Made by a program: the position numbers and the translations under genes
Shown here: in pieces, positions 31,609 to 41,728 of the stretch
How positions within the stretch are numbered: the stretch's first letter is position 1
How the letters are laid out: each line of letters opens with the position of its first letter
Assembly: GCF_003641205.1 (NCBI RefSeq)
Contig: NZ_CP032762.1
Coordinates: 3,596,001-3,660,000, forward strand
Direction of reading: 5' to 3'
DNA length: 64,000 bases
Source of the DNA: Rhodococcus sp. P1Y
GTDB taxonomy: Bacteria; Actinomycetota; Actinomycetes; Mycobacteriales; Mycobacteriaceae
Notes under the pieces: generated by a model
The model's database searches: none
What the model was told of the DNA's origin: nothing
What the model saw: the letters and a program-made list of their open reading frames with translations, nothing else

Positions 31609-33468
31609 GTGTCCATTGCTTCACAAGAGGATGCCTCACGACGCGCGTATACCGCGTGGCAGAAGGCTGTCGCCGGGGTTCTCGCGAAGTCTCGCAGGGT
31701 CGACATCGCGGATCTTCCCGAGGACCCGGAGCATTTGCTCGACGCCACCACGTACGACGGCGTGACCATTGCGCCGCTCTACGGCGCCCTCGACGAAACA
31801 CCCGAGAATTCACTCCCCGGTAGCTTTCCGTTCGTCCGGGGACGTGATGCAACGCGCGACGTGAACGCAGGATGGAAGGTCAGCGCGCGCTTCGGCTTCG
31901 GACAAACCGATCCCGAAGCCGTCAACCGATCCATCCTCGATGGTTTGAACAACGGCGTCAGCGCACTCTGGCTCGTAGTAGGTGAACACTCCCTTCCCGT
32001 AGCCGGGATCTCCCCGGCGTTGAACGGGGTGCTGTTCGATCTGGCTCCGGTCGTCCTCGACGCACGAGCCGACACGGTGGATGCGGCCGAGGCGCTGCTC
32101 TCGGCGGTCGATTCCGCCGAAGTCGGCGATCGCTCCGCGATCGATATTCGGCTCGGCGCAGCCACACTCACCGCCCGATTCGCCGGTGACGAGGCCCCTC
32201 CACTGAACGCAGTCGTAACGCTCGCGAGAACGTCGGCCGAACGAACCGAGCGCGTACGCGCAATCACCGTCGACGGCACCGTCTTCCACAATCGCGGAGC
32301 GAGCGATTCGCAGGAGGTGGGTGCCGCAGTTGCTGCGGGACTCGAATATCTCCGCGAACTGACATCAGCGGGGCTGACCGCCGCGCAGGCGCTGGGCCAG
32401 TTGGAGTTCCGTTTCGCGGCCACCGACGATCAATTCCAGACCATCGCCAAATTCCGTGCCGCACGCACACTGTGGGCACGGGTGGCACAGGTCGTCGGTG
32501 CACCGTCCTCCGGCGGTGCACCGCAACATGGTGTGACGTCGGAAGCAATGATGGCGCAGCGTGATCCGTGGGTGAACATGCTTCGCACGACACTCGCCGC
32601 GTTCGGAGCGGGAATCGGTGGTGCAGACGCGGTCACCGTCCTACCCTTCGATGTGGCACTCGACGGCGGTGCAGCAGGGGTGTCGAAGACCTTCTCCTCG
32701 CGTATCGCTCGCAACACACAGTTGTTGCTGCTGGAGGAATCGCACCTGGGACGTGTTCTCGACCCCGGTTCAGGGTCGTGGTACATCGAGCAGCTCACGG
32801 ACGAACTTGCCGAGAAGGCATGGCAGTTCACGCAGAAGATCGAAGCCGAGGGAGGTTATTCGGCCGCGCTGGAGTCCGGTGCGCTCGCCGACGCGATCGC
32901 TGCAGTCAAGGCTGCACGTGATTCCGACATCGCGCACCGTCGTACACCGCTGACCGGTGTGAACGAGTTCCCCAATCTTGCCGAAGCACCTCTTCCTCCT
33001 CCGACTTCGTCACCGAAAGTGGATCGGTACGGCGCCGCATTCGAGGCCCTGCGTGATCGATCCGACGCCTACCTCGCCGAGAACGATGCACGCCCTCTGG
33101 CCCTACTCGCTCCGATCGGTTCGGTGGCCGAGCACAACGTCAGGACCACGTTCGCCGCGAATCTTCTTGCATCAGGCGGGATTCACTCTGAAAATCCGGG
33201 TCCGTTGACCGCGGACACGATGGCCGATGCAGTGCGTACGTCCGGCGCCCGCATCGCGGTGCTGTGCGGCACAGACAAGCGGTACGGCGACGAGGCAGCG
33301 GCCGCAGTAGCGGCTCTGCGTGCCGCGGGAGTCGAGAGAGTCTTGCTGGCGGGCCCGGACAAGATCTTCGCCGGGGTCACGGGTGAGATGCGTCCCGACG
33401 ACTTCCTCACCGCCAAGGTCGACGCCGTGACCGTTCTGGACGACCTTCTAGAATTTCTTGGAGCCTGA
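31609..33468 (+). CDS. mutA: methylmalonyl-CoA mutase small (beta) subunit
   Basis: Non-catalytic partner of MutB in B12-dependent conversion between methylmalonyl-CoA and succinyl-CoA, used for propionate, odd-chain and cholesterol carbon. The 619 residues share the mutase TIM-barrel ([32 protein letters not shown]) but lack the DxHxxG cobalamin motif, as expected for the beta subunit. GAGGGAG precedes the GTG start. mutB begins 2 bp after the stop. Confidence 0.95.
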   Translation: MSIASQEDASRRAYTAWQKAVAGVLAKSRRVDIADLPEDPEHLLDATTYDGVTIAPLYGALDETPENSLPGSFPFVRGRDATRDVNAGWKVSARFGFGQTDPEAVNRSILDGLNNGVSALWLVVGEHSLPVAGISPALNGVLFDLAPVVLDARADTVDAAEALLSAVDSAEVGDRSAIDIRLGAATLTARFAGDEAPPLNAVVTLARTSAERTERVRAITVDGTVFHNRGASDSQEVGAAVAAGLEYLRELTSAGLTAAQALGQLEFRFAATDDQFQTIAKFRAARTLWARVAQVVGAPSSGGAPQHGVTSEAMMAQRDPWVNMLRTTLAAFGAGIGGADAVTVLPFDVALDGGAAGVSKTFSSRIARNTQLLLLEESHLGRVLDPGSGSWYIEQLTDELAEKAWQFTQKIEAEGGYSAALESGALADAIAAVKAARDSDIAHRRTPLTGVNEFPNLAEAPLPPPTSSPKVDRYGAAFEALRDRSDAYLAENDARPLALLAPIGSVAEHNVRTTFAANLLASGGIHSENPGPLTADTMADAVRTSGARIAVLCGTDKRYGDEAAAAVAALRAAGVERVLLAGPDKIFAGVTGEMRPDDFLTAKVDAVTVLDDLLEFLGA

Positions 33469-33470
33469 CG

Positions 33471-35741
33471 ATGACCACTCATGACTCGCGTACGTCACAC
33501 GTCATCGGCAGCTTCGCCGATGTACCGCTGAAGGATCCACACGAACCAGCACCCAAGGCGCCTACCCCCGAGGATGTGGCCGCCCACATCGACGCGGCTG
33601 CGGCTGCGAACAATTACACGGCCGATCAGGTCGTCTGGTCGACGCCCGAAGGAATAGACGTCAAGCCGGTGTTCACCAAGGCCGACCGCGACGCAGCCCA
33701 GGCTGAGGGATACCCGCTGGACAGCTACCCGGGAACTCCGCCGTTCATCCGCGGCCCGTACCCGACGATGTATGTCAACCAGCCGTGGACTATTCGTCAG
33801 TACGCCGGATTTTCGACTGCGGCGGAATCGAACGCGTTCTATCGTCGCAATCTCGCGGCAGGCCAGAAGGGACTGTCCGTCGCGTTCGACCTCGCGACGC
33901 ACCGCGGCTACGACTCCGATCATCCGCGAGTTCAGGGTGATGTCGGAATGGCCGGTGTGGCAATCGATTCGATCTACGACATGCGTCAGCTCTTCGACGG
34001 AATCGACCTCGGCAGTGTGTCGGTGTCGATGACGATGAACGGCGCGGTGTTGCCGATTCTCGCGTTGTACGTCGCCGCGGCGGAGGAGCAGGGAGTCGGC
34101 CCCGAGAAACTGGCCGGAACCATCCAGAACGACATTCTCAAAGAGTTCATGGTCCGCAACACCTACATCTATCCGCCCAAACCCTCCATGCGGATCATCT
34201 CGGACATCTTCGCGTACACGAGCGAGAAGATGCCCAAGTACAACTCGATCTCCATCTCCGGGTATCACATTCAGGAGGCCGGGGCTACAGCAGATCTGGA
34301 GCTCGCATACACCCTGGCGGACGGGGTCGAATACATTCGAGCAGGCTTGGACGCAGGCATGGACATCGATACGTTCGCGCCCCGTCTGTCGTTCTTCTGG
34401 GCGATCGGGATGAACTTCTTCATGGAGGTCGCAAAGCTGCGCGCCGGACGACTTCTCTGGTCCGAGCTGGTACAGCAGTTCGAGCCCAAGAGCGCCAAAT
34501 CTCGCTCACTGCGCACACACTCGCAGACATCCGGGTGGTCGTTGACCGCGCAGGACGTGTTCAACAACGTTGCCCGTACCTGTGTGGAGGCGATGGCCGC
34601 GACGCAGGGACACACGCAGTCGTTGCACACCAACGCACTCGACGAGGCACTCGCGCTGCCGACGGACTTCTCGGCGCGCATCGCGCGTAACACGCAGCTG
34701 TTGATCCAGCAGGAGTCGAACACCGTACGACCTATCGACCCGTGGGGCGGTTCTCACTACGTCGAGTGGCTCACCCATCAGCTGGCGAACCGCGCCCGTG
34801 CACACATCGCCGAAGTCGAAGCCGCGGGCGGTATGGCCCAGGCCATCGGCGAGGGAATTCCCAAACTGCGCATCGAGGAAGCCGCGGCGCGGACCCAGGC
34901 GCGAATCGACTCTGGGCGTCAGCCGCTCGTCGGAGTGAACAAGTATGTGCCCGACGAGCCGGACACCATCGAGGTTCTCAAGGTCGAGAACTCCAAGGTG
35001 CGTAAGGAGCAGATCGAGAAACTCGAGCGTCTGCGCGCGGAACGCAATTCCGAGGAGGTCGAGGCAGCGCTGGCAAACCTGACGCGCGCAGCCGCATCGA
35101 CCGAGACCGGCATGGAGAACAACCTGCTCAATCTCGCAATCGACGCCGCGCGCAAGATGGCAACCGTCGGGGAAATCTCCGACGCGCTGGAGAAGGTGTA
35201 CGGGCGCCATCAGGCAGAAATCCGGACAATCAGTGGCGTGTACCGCGACGAAGCAGGAAAAGCCAAGAACTTGACCCGCGCGACCGAGCTGGTCGAGCGG
35301 TTCGCCGAAGACGAGGGCAGACGTCCACGTGTGCTGGTGTGCAAGATGGGCCAGGATGGGCACGACCGCGGCCAGAAGGTCATTGCTACCGCGTTCGCGG
35401 ATATCGGATTCGACGTCGACGTCGGCCCGTTGTTCCAAACCCCGGAGGAGGTCGCGCGTCAGGCGGCTGACAACGACGTTCACGTCGTCGGAGTGTCCTC
35501 ACTGGCCGCGGGTCACCTGACGCTTGTGCCTGCGTTGCGAGAGGCTCTCGCTGCGGTGGATCGGCCCGACATCATGATCGTCGTCGGCGGTGTCATCCCT
35601 CCGGGTGATTTCGACGAGCTCTACGCTGCGGGGGCCGCGGCGATCTTCCCACCGGGAACTGTCATTGCCGACGCGGCGATCGGTCTGGTCGAAAAGCTGT
35701 CCGAGCAGCTCGGTCACGCACCGCGCGAGGCATCCGCCTGA
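33471..35741 (+). CDS. mutB: methylmalonyl-CoA mutase large (alpha) subunit
   Basis: Catalytic adenosylcobalamin subunit of 756 residues. The barrel domain contains [23 protein letters not shown] and the substrate region. The C-terminal B12-binding domain has [13 protein letters not shown] (the base-off DxHxxG motif), VSSLAAG and [10 protein letters not shown]. It is operonic with mutA and meaB (2-bp gaps on both sides). Confidence 0.97.
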   Translation: MTTHDSRTSHVIGSFADVPLKDPHEPAPKAPTPEDVAAHIDAAAAANNYTADQVVWSTPEGIDVKPVFTKADRDAAQAEGYPLDSYPGTPPFIRGPYPTMYVNQPWTIRQYAGFSTAAESNAFYRRNLAAGQKGLSVAFDLATHRGYDSDHPRVQGDVGMAGVAIDSIYDMRQLFDGIDLGSVSVSMTMNGAVLPILALYVAAAEEQGVGPEKLAGTIQNDILKEFMVRNTYIYPPKPSMRIISDIFAYTSEKMPKYNSISISGYHIQEAGATADLELAYTLADGVEYIRAGLDAGMDIDTFAPRLSFFWAIGMNFFMEVAKLRAGRLLWSELVQQFEPKSAKSRSLRTHSQTSGWSLTAQDVFNNVARTCVEAMAATQGHTQSLHTNALDEALALPTDFSARIARNTQLLIQQESNTVRPIDPWGGSHYVEWLTHQLANRARAHIAEVEAAGGMAQAIGEGIPKLRIEEAAARTQARIDSGRQPLVGVNKYVPDEPDTIEVLKVENSKVRKEQIEKLERLRAERNSEEVEAALANLTRAAASTETGMENNLLNLAIDAARKMATVGEISDALEKVYGRHQAEIRTISGVYRDEAGKAKNLTRATELVERFAEDEGRRPRVLVCKMGQDGHDRGQKVIATAFADIGFDVDVGPLFQTPEEVARQAADNDVHVVGVSSLAAGHLTLVPALREALAAVDRPDIMIVVGGVIPPGDFDELYAAGAAAIFPPGTVIADAAIGLVEKLSEQLGHAPREASA

Positions 35742-35743
35742 GC

Positions 35744-36763
35744 ATGAGTTCTCCGAACAGAACGCGCACGATCGATATCGACGCCGTCGCACAGTCGGTG
35801 CTCGCGAACGAACGCTCCGGTCTGGCTCGCGCGATCACACTTGTGGAGTCGACGAGGACCGACCATCGCAACCTTGCACAGGAATTGCTTCTGCAGCTGC
35901 TGCCGAAGGCCGGAGGGTCACACCGAGTCGGAATCACCGGCGTCCCCGGTGTCGGAAAATCGACGTTCATCGATGCCCTCGGGATGTATCTGATCGAGAA
36001 GGGACATCGCGTCGCGGTTCTCGCCGTCGACCCGTCGTCGACGCGAACGGGCGGTTCGATCCTCGGGGACAAGACGCGCATGGCGAACCTGGCAGTGCAG
36101 CCTGAGGCCTACATCAGACCGTCGCCGACGTCGGGGACGCTCGGGGGAGTGGCGCGTGCAACCAGGGAAACGATCGTGCTGCTCGAGGCCGCGGGGTTCG
36201 ACGTCATCCTCGTCGAAACAGTCGGGGTCGGGCAGTCCGAGGTGACCGTGGCCAACATGGTCGATTGTTTCGCTTTCCTGACTCTGGCACGAACTGGAGA
36301 CCAGCTGCAGGGCATCAAGAAGGGCGTCCTGGAACTTGCCGATCTCGTGGCCGTCAACAAGGCTGACGGCAAGCACGCGATCGAAGCGAAATCTGCTGCG
36401 CGAGAGCTGGCAGGAGCGCTACGGATGATCTATCCGCACGACGCGATCTGGCAGCCGCCCGTGTTGACGATGAGTGCGCTGGAGAAGGTCGGCCTCGAGG
36501 AGTTCTGGAACACCGTCCTGCGGCACCGGCAAGTGCTTTCCGACGCAGGGGAGTTCGCCGAGAAGCGTCGAAGGCAGCAGGTCGACTGGACGTGGACCAT
36601 GGTCAACGATCAACTGCTCCGACGCCTCGCTCAGAATGCGTCGGTCAAGCAGATAAGGGCAGACGTCGAACGCCGAGTTCGAGACGGATCCTCGACTGCA
36701 GCATTGGCGGCGCAGCAACTCCTCGACGCCTTCGACGGTCACTCGCGAGACCTACCCGAGTAG
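35744..36763 (+). CDS. meaB: MeaB/ArgK-type GTPase chaperone of methylmalonyl-CoA mutase
   Basis: G3E GTPase of 339 residues that protects and reloads the mutase with cobalamin. P-loop GVPGVGKST is near residue 66, [20 protein letters not shown] contains the switch I region, [14 protein letters not shown] carries the Walker B Glu, and AVNKADG is the base-recognition motif. It follows mutB by 2 bp. In M. tuberculosis a mazEF4 toxin-antitoxin pair lies between mutB and this gene; here none does. Confidence 0.95.
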   Translation: MSSPNRTRTIDIDAVAQSVLANERSGLARAITLVESTRTDHRNLAQELLLQLLPKAGGSHRVGITGVPGVGKSTFIDALGMYLIEKGHRVAVLAVDPSSTRTGGSILGDKTRMANLAVQPEAYIRPSPTSGTLGGVARATRETIVLLEAAGFDVILVETVGVGQSEVTVANMVDCFAFLTLARTGDQLQGIKKGVLELADLVAVNKADGKHAIEAKSAARELAGALRMIYPHDAIWQPPVLTMSALEKVGLEEFWNTVLRHRQVLSDAGEFAEKRRRQQVDWTWTMVNDQLLRRLAQNASVKQIRADVERRVRDGSSTAALAAQQLLDAFDGHSRDLPE

Positions 36764-36779
36764 CTGCCCCCGGTGGGCG

Positions 36780-37826
36780 TCAACTCCGGGTGTGGGGTGG
36801 GTAGAGCCGCGCCGCAAGCGACCCCACTCGGTCTATCAGATCGTCGAAGAATGCGGCCGGATCGGTGGTGGCGGCGACGGCAGCGTTGTGCGGACGTGCC
36901 CACATTCCGCGCCAGTCTGCGACTGTCGTTCCACGAGTGAGGGTTCCGTCGAGTTCGACGTCGACAGTCGCCGCCCGATAGGTCGCAATGGTCGGATCCA
37001 GTGCGACGGCCGCGGCGAACGGGTCATGCATGTGCGCGAGAAATCCCTGGTCATGGTCGCGATGGAACTCCATGTAGAAGCGCACCGCGTCGGAGAAATG
37101 GCGGACGAGGGGGTTGGATGCGTTTGATCTAGTCGTCGACAGGTCCGACTCCGAGATGAGCTCGGGCGGGACACTTCCTGCGCGCTCGGCCAATCGTGCG
37201 ATGTGATCCGGATACATCTCGATCGTTTCGGTGATGTCGAGTGCGCATACGATCGGCAGCCGGTCCTCCGGAAGTCCGGAGAACGCTGCGAATACTTCCG
37301 AGGCTGCCTCGGGGTCGACGGCGACATTCCACTCACTGGTCGGTGTCGTATTTCCAGGGTGCTGAAATGCGCCGCCCATCAAGACCAGCCGCTTCAGTAA
37401 CCGCGGTAGTTCGGGTTCGATGCGTATGGCGGTGGCTAGATTCGTCAACGGTCCGGTGACCAACCCAGTGATCGCGCCGGGGCGCTCGCGGACGAGTTCG
37501 ACCCATGCGGTGGCCGCATCGCGATCGGACAGTTGTCTGCTCGAGATCGGTAGTTCGGCGTAGCCGATTCCCTGAGGTCCGTGCGTGTCCTCGGTGGTCA
37601 TCAGAGGCGCGACAAGCGGCGCGCTGGCACCGAGGGTGACCTCGATGTCCCCGGCGTCACACAGGTCGAGCCACGCGAGGTTGTTGGCGGCTACCTGGTT
37701 CACCGGCACGTTGCCTGCAGTCGACGCGATCGACAGGATTTCGGCCTCAGGACTTGCCAGCAGGTACAGAAGCGCGAGGGAATCGTCGATACCGGTGTCG
37801 ACATCGACGATCAGAGTGACCGTCAC
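36780..37826 (-). CDS. nucleoside hydrolase (IunH-like)
   Basis: Calcium-dependent N-ribohydrolase of 348 residues. Near the N-terminus VDVDTGIDDSLALLYLL is the DxDxGxDD calcium-site motif. NVAVDPEAA and the late DPFAAAVALDP with its His/Asp elements follow the family pattern. It likely cleaves purine or pyrimidine ribosides for salvage; base preference cannot be read. The GTG start overlaps the OsmC-like stop by 4 bp. It is convergent with meaB. Confidence 0.9.
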   Translation of the reverse strand: MTVTLIVDVDTGIDDSLALLYLLASPEAEILSIASTAGNVPVNQVAANNLAWLDLCDAGDIEVTLGASAPLVAPLMTTEDTHGPQGIGYAELPISSRQLSDRDAATAWVELVRERPGAITGLVTGPLTNLATAIRIEPELPRLLKRLVLMGGAFQHPGNTTPTSEWNVAVDPEAASEVFAAFSGLPEDRLPIVCALDITETIEMYPDHIARLAERAGSVPPELISESDLSTTRSNASNPLVRHFSDAVRFYMEFHRDHDQGFLAHMHDPFAAAVALDPTIATYRAATVDVELDGTLTRGTTVADWRGMWARPHNAAVAATTDPAAFFDDLIDRVGSLAARLYPPHTRS

Positions 37827-38293
37827 GACGCCACCACGGTGGTCGGGCAGTGGCGAACAGGAAAGTTCACCGAGCGCGCGATGAAGCACTTCGCCGAGGC
37901 CGGCCCGTGCAGTTTTTCGGCCAGTCCGATCATGTTCGATTCGGCGACGGTGACCGCAGGCGACAGCGTCACCTCGACGAACTGCCCCGAGCCATCGGTC
38001 AGCTCGGTCATGACTCCGCTCGGCGAGTCGACGTACGCCGTCACCACCACCCCTGCCGCGGCCGCTAGTCCCAGAAACCAGAGCATGTGGCAGCTCGACA
38101 GAGACGCCACCAACATCTCCTCGGGATTCCATCGCGCACGGTCGCCGCGAAAACTGGGATCCGAACTCGCCAGAAGGTCCGGCTTGTCGGGGGCGGAGAC
38201 AGTGTGGTCTCGGTCGTAGTCACGGGGGCTCGAAGTTCCGGTTCCACGGTTTCCCGTCCAACTGACCGTCAGCCCGTAATTGTGGTTCGGCAC
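37823..38293 (-). CDS. OsmC/Ohr-family protein
   Basis: A 156-residue thiol peroxidase-like protein. The two family cysteines are visible in SSCHMLWFLGLAAA and AKCFIARSVNFPV, with Arg/Glu of WNPEEML. OsmC-type enzymes reduce organic hydroperoxides. It overlaps the nucleoside hydrolase gene, and the link between their functions is not evident. Confidence 0.88.
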   Translation of the reverse strand: MPNHNYGLTVSWTGNRGTGTSSPRDYDRDHTVSAPDKPDLLASSDPSFRGDRARWNPEEMLVASLSSCHMLWFLGLAAAAGVVVTAYVDSPSGVMTELTDGSGQFVEVTLSPAVTVAESNMIGLAEKLHGPASAKCFIARSVNFPVRHCPTTVVAS

Positions 38294-38460
38294 CCGTCCA
38301 TCGTGCCAGCAACGCCGTGCTCGGTGCTTGCACGCCCTGTTCCACCGCTGTCCGATTTGGGTTTATTGACCGAAATGTGAACAGGCGAAGCATAATTCGT
38401 TCTCAGGTCGCATGGCCTGCGGAAACGGCTTCCGAACTCCCGACTGCGCGACTGGTGCAT

Positions 38461-38490
38461 TTGATAGTCGATCGTTTCGCTGGCTAACGT
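38461..38490 (+). promoter_or_regulatory. candidate promoter for the MHS transporter; leaderless start
   Basis: TTGATA (38461-38466), an 18-nt spacer, then TAACGT (38485-38490) lie 7 nt before the ATG at 38498. TGGGGAA between them is too close to act as a normal ribosome site. This suggests a leaderless or near-leaderless mRNA. Confidence 0.5.
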
Positions 38491-38497
38491 TGGGGAA

Positions 38498-40018
38498 ATG
38501 ACGGTTGCGCACGACTCGGAATCACCTCAGACGCCACCGAACGATCAGCGGTGGGGACACGACCACGTCCAGCACCTCAGGCGCGGTGCGTTCGCGCGAC
38601 TGATGCATCGGAAGCCGAAATTGACCGAAGACGGCATCACAGTCGTCGACCAACCGATGTTGAAGCGCGCGGTGTCCGCTGCAGCGTTGGGCAACACGAT
38701 GGAGTGGTTCGACTTCGGCGTCTACGGCTACCTGGCTGCGACGCTCGGCAAGGTGTTCTATCCCGACGCCTCGCCTGCGGTCCAGTTGATCAGCACGTTT
38801 GCCACGTTCGCTGCAGCATTTGTCGTACGGCCGCTCGGTGGATTGTTCTTCGGGCCGCTGGGTGACCGGATCGGACGGCAGAAGGTGCTGGCGGCGACGA
38901 TGATCATGATGGCCGCAGGAACGCTGGCTGTCGGTCTCATTCCGAGTTATGCGTCCATCGGGATCTGGGCACCGATTCTGCTCCTGGTCGCGAGGCTCGT
39001 CCAGGGATTCTCGACGGGCGGCGAGTACGGAGGCGCGACGACCTTCATCGCTGAGTACTCGCCCGACAAGAGGCGGGGCTTTCTCGGAAGTTGGTTGGAT
39101 TTCGGAACGTTCGTCGGGTACGCGATGGGATCCGGTCTCGTCACGATCCTCAACGCGGTACTCGGAGATGCGACCATGGTCGAATGGGGCTGGCGGATAC
39201 CGTTTTTCATTGCCGGACCGATGGGCATCATCGGGTTGTATCTCAGGCTCAAACTCGAGGACACCCCCGCGTTCCGCAAGCAACTCGACGAACACGACAA
39301 CAAGGTCAAGGAGCAGGAGAGCGGCGCGAGGCAGATCGGCAAAATCTTCACCCAGCACTGGCGGGCGCTGTTGATCTGCATGGGAATCGTGTTGCTGTAC
39401 AACGTGACCAACTACATGGTGACGAGCTATCTGCCCACGTACTTCACCGAGGTCCTCGGCCGCAGTCAGCTCAGCGCGGACCTCTTGGTGCTCTCGGCAA
39501 TGGTCATCGTGGTGTCGATCATCGTCGGGGTCGGCCGGCTGACCGACTGGATCGGGCGTAAACCCGTCTTCGTGTTCGGCGCCATCGCTCAGATCGTCCT
39601 GGCGATTCCGTGCTTCCTGCTGATTCGCCAGACCGGGTGGGTCGGTCCACTCTTCGGATGCCTGATTCTCGGCGTCGTCCTGGCGTGCTTCGCTGCGCCG
39701 AGTGCGTCGACGCTCCCTGCGCTGTTCCCGACGCGAGTGCGGTACGCCGCGCTGTCCATCGGATTCAACTTGTCGGTGTCGCTCTTCGGCGGTACTACGC
39801 CGCTGGTGACCTCGGCATTGGTGAGTTCCACCGGCAGTGCGATGATCCCTGCGTACTACCTGATCATCACAGGCATCATCGGGTTGGTTGCCGTCGGATT
39901 CTTGCGGGAATCGGCAACTCAGCCGCTGGAAGGCTCACCGCCGCAGGTGGATTCACCCAAGGAGGCCTCGGCGTTGTACGCCGAGGTGTCCTCCCTGGGA
40001 GCTCCGGCCAAACCCTGA
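38498..40018 (+). CDS. MFS transporter, metabolite:H+ symporter (ProP-like) family
   Basis: A 506-residue protein with about 12 membrane helices. LGNTMEWFDFGVYGYLA at the first helix and GGLFFGPLGDRIGRQKVL are typical of the MHS branch (ProP, ShiA, KgtP). A long cytoplasmic N-terminus (about 55 residues) and a central loop after helix 6 are present. The substrate may be proline/betaine or a carboxylate; not decidable here. It is convergent with the saccharopine dehydrogenase-like gene. Confidence 0.92.
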   Translation: MTVAHDSESPQTPPNDQRWGHDHVQHLRRGAFARLMHRKPKLTEDGITVVDQPMLKRAVSAAALGNTMEWFDFGVYGYLAATLGKVFYPDASPAVQLISTFATFAAAFVVRPLGGLFFGPLGDRIGRQKVLAATMIMMAAGTLAVGLIPSYASIGIWAPILLLVARLVQGFSTGGEYGGATTFIAEYSPDKRRGFLGSWLDFGTFVGYAMGSGLVTILNAVLGDATMVEWGWRIPFFIAGPMGIIGLYLRLKLEDTPAFRKQLDEHDNKVKEQESGARQIGKIFTQHWRALLICMGIVLLYNVTNYMVTSYLPTYFTEVLGRSQLSADLLVLSAMVIVVSIIVGVGRLTDWIGRKPVFVFGAIAQIVLAIPCFLLIRQTGWVGPLFGCLILGVVLACFAAPSASTLPALFPTRVRYAALSIGFNLSVSLFGGTTPLVTSALVSSTGSAMIPAYYLIITGIIGLVAVGFLRESATQPLEGSPPQVDSPKEASALYAEVSSLGAPAKP

Positions 40019-40045
40019 AATCCGATCGGAAGTCCTGGTCGCTGG

Positions 40046-41311
40046 TCAGGCCTTCTTCGCCCAGATGTCGAAGCCTGCGTGCCGGAGTCGCGTGACGAGG
40101 GCGTCGCCGAGTCCGGTTGCCGGGGTGAGGACGCCCGCCGCGTCCGGCAATTCGCTGCGGTTGTGGACCAGAGCAAGAGCCGATTCGCCCAGCATGACCG
40201 AAGTCGCTTTGTAGCCGGGATCTCCCGAGGCCTTCACCCGCGACCGGTAGTGCGCACCCGAGGTCGTCGTGGTGTAGAGGTCCATCGTGAAGTGACCACT
40301 TTCCTGCGCCTTCGGGCTGGGTCCATCGCCCGGCTTGGGTAACACCCGATCGAGCACCCTCTTCGGCAATACGGTCATTCCGAGTACCAGCGCACCCAGT
40401 CCCGCCGACACCGCTCCGGCGATGAGCGGCGATGCCACCGAGGAGCCGACCGACATCACCTCTCGGTATCGGAATTCCTTCCCGTACGCCCAGTCTCGGA
40501 GCGAGTTCGAGCGCCGAACGACTCGCGTGTTGTACGACGCCATCACGAACGGTGCTTTCCATCCACGCACACCGGGAGCAATGTCCGATCCCTTGACCAG
40601 TGCTACGTCGGACTGCCGTCCGAGATTCGGTTCGAGCGAGCGATCCGGGCTGAGCGAATACGGGCGGGCAGCGAGCCTACGTAGAGCGCCGTCCTTCTTG
40701 ACCTCTTCGATCTGCGTACGCAGTGAGTCGACGGTGCCCCCGCTGACTCCGCCGCGCATGGAACTGACGACGAGCGTGGTGTCGGTCAGTTCGCCCGCAT
40801 CGTCGGCGGCGACTGCCGAATGCAACACGTGCACCCCGATGTCCGACGGGATCGAGTCGAATCCGCACGAGTGGATGATCCGAGCTCCGGTGCGCTGCGC
40901 GACATCGTGATTGGCGTCGATGCTCTTACGTGCGAACAGCACCTCACCGGTGAGATCGACATAGTCGGTTCCTGCTTCCGCGCACACCGACGCAAGGGGT
41001 AGTCCGTACTTCGCGTACGGACCGACCGTGGTGATCACCACGCGTGTCGCCTCGGCGAGGGCGCGGAGCGCGTCCACATCGGCTGCGTCGGCTTCGAGGA
41101 GCGGCCACTCCGCCGCCGCGGCAGGCAATGCCCGCCTCGTGGATTCGAGCCGAGAACGGGTGCGGCCTGCGAGCGCGATCTTGGTTCCGGCCGGCGCGTG
41201 TTCGGCCAGGTAGGCAGCCGTGAGTCGACCGACGAATCCAGTGGCCCCGTAGACCACGATGTCGTAGGTTCGCGATGAGGAGGCGCGCTCGGTCGGGTCG
41301 GTAGAGGTCAT
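40046..41311 (-). CDS. saccharopine dehydrogenase-like trans-acting enoyl reductase family
   Basis: A 421-residue protein with an N-terminal NAD(P) fold (VYGATGFVGRLTAAYLAEH, then LAGRTRSRLE), VITTVGPYAKYG, and SCGFDSIPSDIGVHVL, all typical of the mycobacterial saccharopine dehydrogenase NADP-binding family that includes the enoyl reductase Rv2953. A substrate in lipid metabolism is possible. A hydrophobic stretch (about 300-325) may contact membrane. It lies 20 bp after the DUF2784 gene on the same strand. Confidence 0.88.
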   Translation of the reverse strand: MTSTDPTERASSSRTYDIVVYGATGFVGRLTAAYLAEHAPAGTKIALAGRTRSRLESTRRALPAAAAEWPLLEADAADVDALRALAEATRVVITTVGPYAKYGLPLASVCAEAGTDYVDLTGEVLFARKSIDANHDVAQRTGARIIHSCGFDSIPSDIGVHVLHSAVAADDAGELTDTTLVVSSMRGGVSGGTVDSLRTQIEEVKKDGALRRLAARPYSLSPDRSLEPNLGRQSDVALVKGSDIAPGVRGWKAPFVMASYNTRVVRRSNSLRDWAYGKEFRYREVMSVGSSVASPLIAGAVSAGLGALVLGMTVLPKRVLDRVLPKPGDGPSPKAQESGHFTMDLYTTTTSGAHYRSRVKASGDPGYKATSVMLGESALALVHNRSELPDAAGVLTPATGLGDALVTRLRHAGFDIWAKKA

Positions 41312-41331
41312 GTACTGGACAGTAACGCGTA

Positions 41332-41712
41332 TCAGTGTGTGAGTCGAAGAACCGCCCGTGAGCGGACACGAATCAGTACGAAACCGGCCCAGGAGATCAC
41401 CACTGCGCTGGCTGCAGCGAGCCGGACGACGCCGAGCGCGCTGTCCGGATAGATCACTCCGGTCAGGTAATGATCGATGAATCCGGTGGACGGCAACGCG
41501 GCCCCACCGCTACCGCTGCGTGCCCAATTTTCCAGCGCGGTCAGTGGGCAGTCGATGCCAACCACGATCGATGCGAATCCCCACGCCGCAGCGCACGCGT
41601 GCAGCCAGATCGTTCCCGGCCACCGCCAGGCCACGAACCCGCCCACCACCACGTAGACGATGAAGGCGAGATGCACCACGACGGTTACATCTGCGAGCGC
41701 TCGATACAGCAT
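41332..41712 (-). CDS. DUF2784 membrane protein
   Basis: A 126-residue protein with three or four transmembrane segments (about 7-28, 33-52, 95-118) and a DCPLTALENWARSG motif characteristic of DUF2784. Function unknown. It is 16 bp after the glutamate-cysteine ligase-like gene, in the same probable operon. Confidence 0.88.
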   Translation of the reverse strand: MLYRALADVTVVVHLAFIVYVVVGGFVAWRWPGTIWLHACAAAWGFASIVVGIDCPLTALENWARSGSGGAALPSTGFIDHYLTGVIYPDSALGVVRLAAASAVVISWAGFVLIRVRSRAVLRLTH

Positions 41713-41728
41713 GCGTGAATCGTAAGCC

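Noticed and set aside
35738-35748. MazEF-type toxin-antitoxin between mutB and meaB
   Set aside because: The gap is only 2 bp.
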